Source: Prorocentrum cordatum
Lineage: Eukaryota; Sar; Dinophyceae; Prorocentrales; Prorocentraceae
NCBI GenBank assembly: GCA_963575745.1
Contig: CAUYUJ010015017.1
Span: forward strand, 1 to 64,000
Direction of reading: 5' to 3'
DNA length: 64,000 nt
Shown: positions 62,578 to 64,000 of the stretch, piece by piece
Position numbering within the stretch: position 1 is the stretch's first letter
How the letters are laid out: each line of letters begins with the position of its first letter
Notes under the pieces: generated by a model
The model's input: only the letters and a program-made list of their open reading frames with translations
The model's database searches: none
Told to the model about the DNA's origin: nothing
Position numbers and translations under genes: made by a program

Positions 62578-63805
62578 TTTTTCCCAGCCATCCTGTGGTG
62601 TTGGGTCCTCGTTTTGAAGAGACAGCGCCCCGCGTTCACTCCTTCCTTCCTTCCTTCCTCCCTCTGCCCCCCCCCCCTCCCACTATCACAACACACCCCT
62701 CACACGTTTCGTGGCCCCATAGGGAGCTCCACCGAAGGCCCCAGTGGCTGCGTTGGCATGGCGGCACCGCCACCCATTTTCGGCACACCCCTCACACGTT
62801 TCGTGGCCCATAGAGCTCCACCGAGGGCCACAGTGCGCGGCGCTGGCATGGCGCCCCCCGCGCCGTTTCGTGGCCCCCTAACGAAGTCCACCGCGGGCCC
62901 CAGTGGGCTTCGTTGGCATGGCGGCACCGCGCCCATCCGGCACCTTTCATTTCGGCACACCCCTCACACGTTTCGTGGCCCCATAAGGGAGCTCCACGAG
63001 GGCCCCCTTATCTTGGACCCGACGGCGCGGCGCACCGCACCCATTTCGGCACAACCCCTCACACGTTTTCGTGGCACCCTACCCTCGGGAAGCTCCACCG
63101 AGTGCCTCCGTGGCTGCGTTGGCATGGCGGCACCGCACTCATTTCGGCACACCTCTCACACGTTTCGTGGCCCCATAGGGACCTCCACCCAAAGCCCCAG
63201 TGGCTGCGTTGGCATGGCGGCACCGCACCCATTTCGGCACACCCCTCACACGTTTCGTGGCCCCATAAGGGGCTCCACCGAGGGCCCCAATGGCTGCGTT
63301 GGCATGGCGGCACCGCGCCCATTTCGGCACACCACTCACACGTTTCCTGGCCCCGTAGGGAGCTCCACCGAGGGCCCCAGTGGCTGCGTTGGAATGGCGG
63401 CACCGCACCCATTTCGGCACACCCCTCACACGTTTCGTGGCACCATAGGGAGCTCCACCGAGAGCCCCAATGGCTGCGTTCGCATGGCGGCACCGCACCC
63501 ATTTCGGCACACCCCTCACACGTTTCGTCGCCGAGGGCCCAGGACAGCGTTTCGTGGGCCCATAGGGAACTCCACCGAAGGCTCCAATGCTACCGCCCGC
63601 ATGCGTCCCGTACGCCCAGGACTGCGTTTCGTGGCTCCATAGGGAGCTCCACCAAAGGCCCCAGTGCTACCGCTCGCATGCGTCCCGTACGCCCAGGACA
63701 GCGTTTCGTGGCACGCTTTTCGTGGCCCCGCACGGAGCCCCACCGAAAGCGGCACCCACAAAGCGTTATTCACTATTGCATATGGTTGGGTCTTTCGCCA
63801 GGATA
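62578..63805 (-). mobile_element. element T2 carrying the 90-bp satellite (inverted copy)
   Basis: CCCAGCCATCCTGTGGTGTT then GGGTCCTCGTTTTGAAGAGA at 62583-62625 and ATATGGTTGGGTCTTTCGCC at 63779 are the reverse complements of the two T1 ends. Between them are about 12 units (CACACCCCTCACACGTTTCG, CATAGGGAGCTCCACCGA). Spacing is 90 bp through 63.15-63.42 kb, and a 77-bp variant lies near 63.55-63.70 kb. Confidence 0.88.
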
Positions 63806-64000
63806 ATTTTATTTTTATTATTTTTTTCATAGAAAAAAGGAAACACTATTATATATATACACACATTTTTCAAACATGCATTTTTCAAAAAACATTAACG
63901 TTTGATCAACGTGTGTTTGATCAACGTGTGTGCGTGCATATTAGTTTTCCAGAAGATGAGAACGGGGGGGTGCGAATTCCGGCTTGGCTGTGATGGTACG
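63806..64000. other. AT-rich end of window
   Basis: T/A-rich with a TTTGATCAACGTGTG direct duplication at about 63901-63930. No gene seen. Confidence 0.5.

Overview
The window is nuclear DNA of a core dinoflagellate. The strongest evidence is an exact copy of the dinoflagellate spliced-leader (DinoSL) sequence at 21985-22006, fused to the 5' end of a non-LTR retrotransposon. Other features agree with this: introns with GA as well as GT donors and AG|G acceptors, GC-rich codon use, very sparse genes, and dense (GGA)n/(TCC)n microsatellites. The genus cannot be fixed from the sequence; a Prorocentrum-like genome is only a guess.

Layout. 1-3 kb: a possible exon end on the minus strand, then small transposon-like inverted-repeat elements and a short tandem array. 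3.07-8.96 kb: the only cellular gene that can be modelled end to end, six exons coding for about 307 aa, a secreted cysteine-rich protein. Its six exons join into one continuous frame of 308 codons including TGA. Two of its five introns (2 and 3) are copies of repeat families found elsewhere in the window and carry short direct repeats at their ends, as expected for introner (transposon-derived) introns. 9-22 kb: repeat-rich DNA. 22.0-28.7 kb: a SL-tagged LINE (ORF1; endonuclease-RT ORF2 with one in-frame TAG and one frameshift; long low-complexity tail), lying between two (CTC)n tracts. 28.7-49.6 kb: microsatellites, a 77-bp minisatellite, a 90-bp satellite array, many short inverted-repeat elements and a 2.2-kb triplet-repeat block. 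49.9-55.33 kb: a second retroelement-like coding region (gag-like, dinoflagellate type) in one frame broken only by three TAG codons, then a frameshift, then a 100-N assembly gap. 55.4-64 kb: more elements, a 1.5-kb-spaced tandem duplication, and a second, inverted copy of the 90-bp satellite element.

I group the short non-autonomous elements into provisional families, lettered A-Y, by shared termini. Families A and G have clear 8-bp target-site duplications, a hAT-like signature. Family A sits nested in family B at 46.56 kb. Families D and C supply introns 2 and 3 of the gene. No tRNA, rRNA, CRISPR array or bacterial-style operon was seen. Long open frames over triplet repeats are artefacts and are not annotated.
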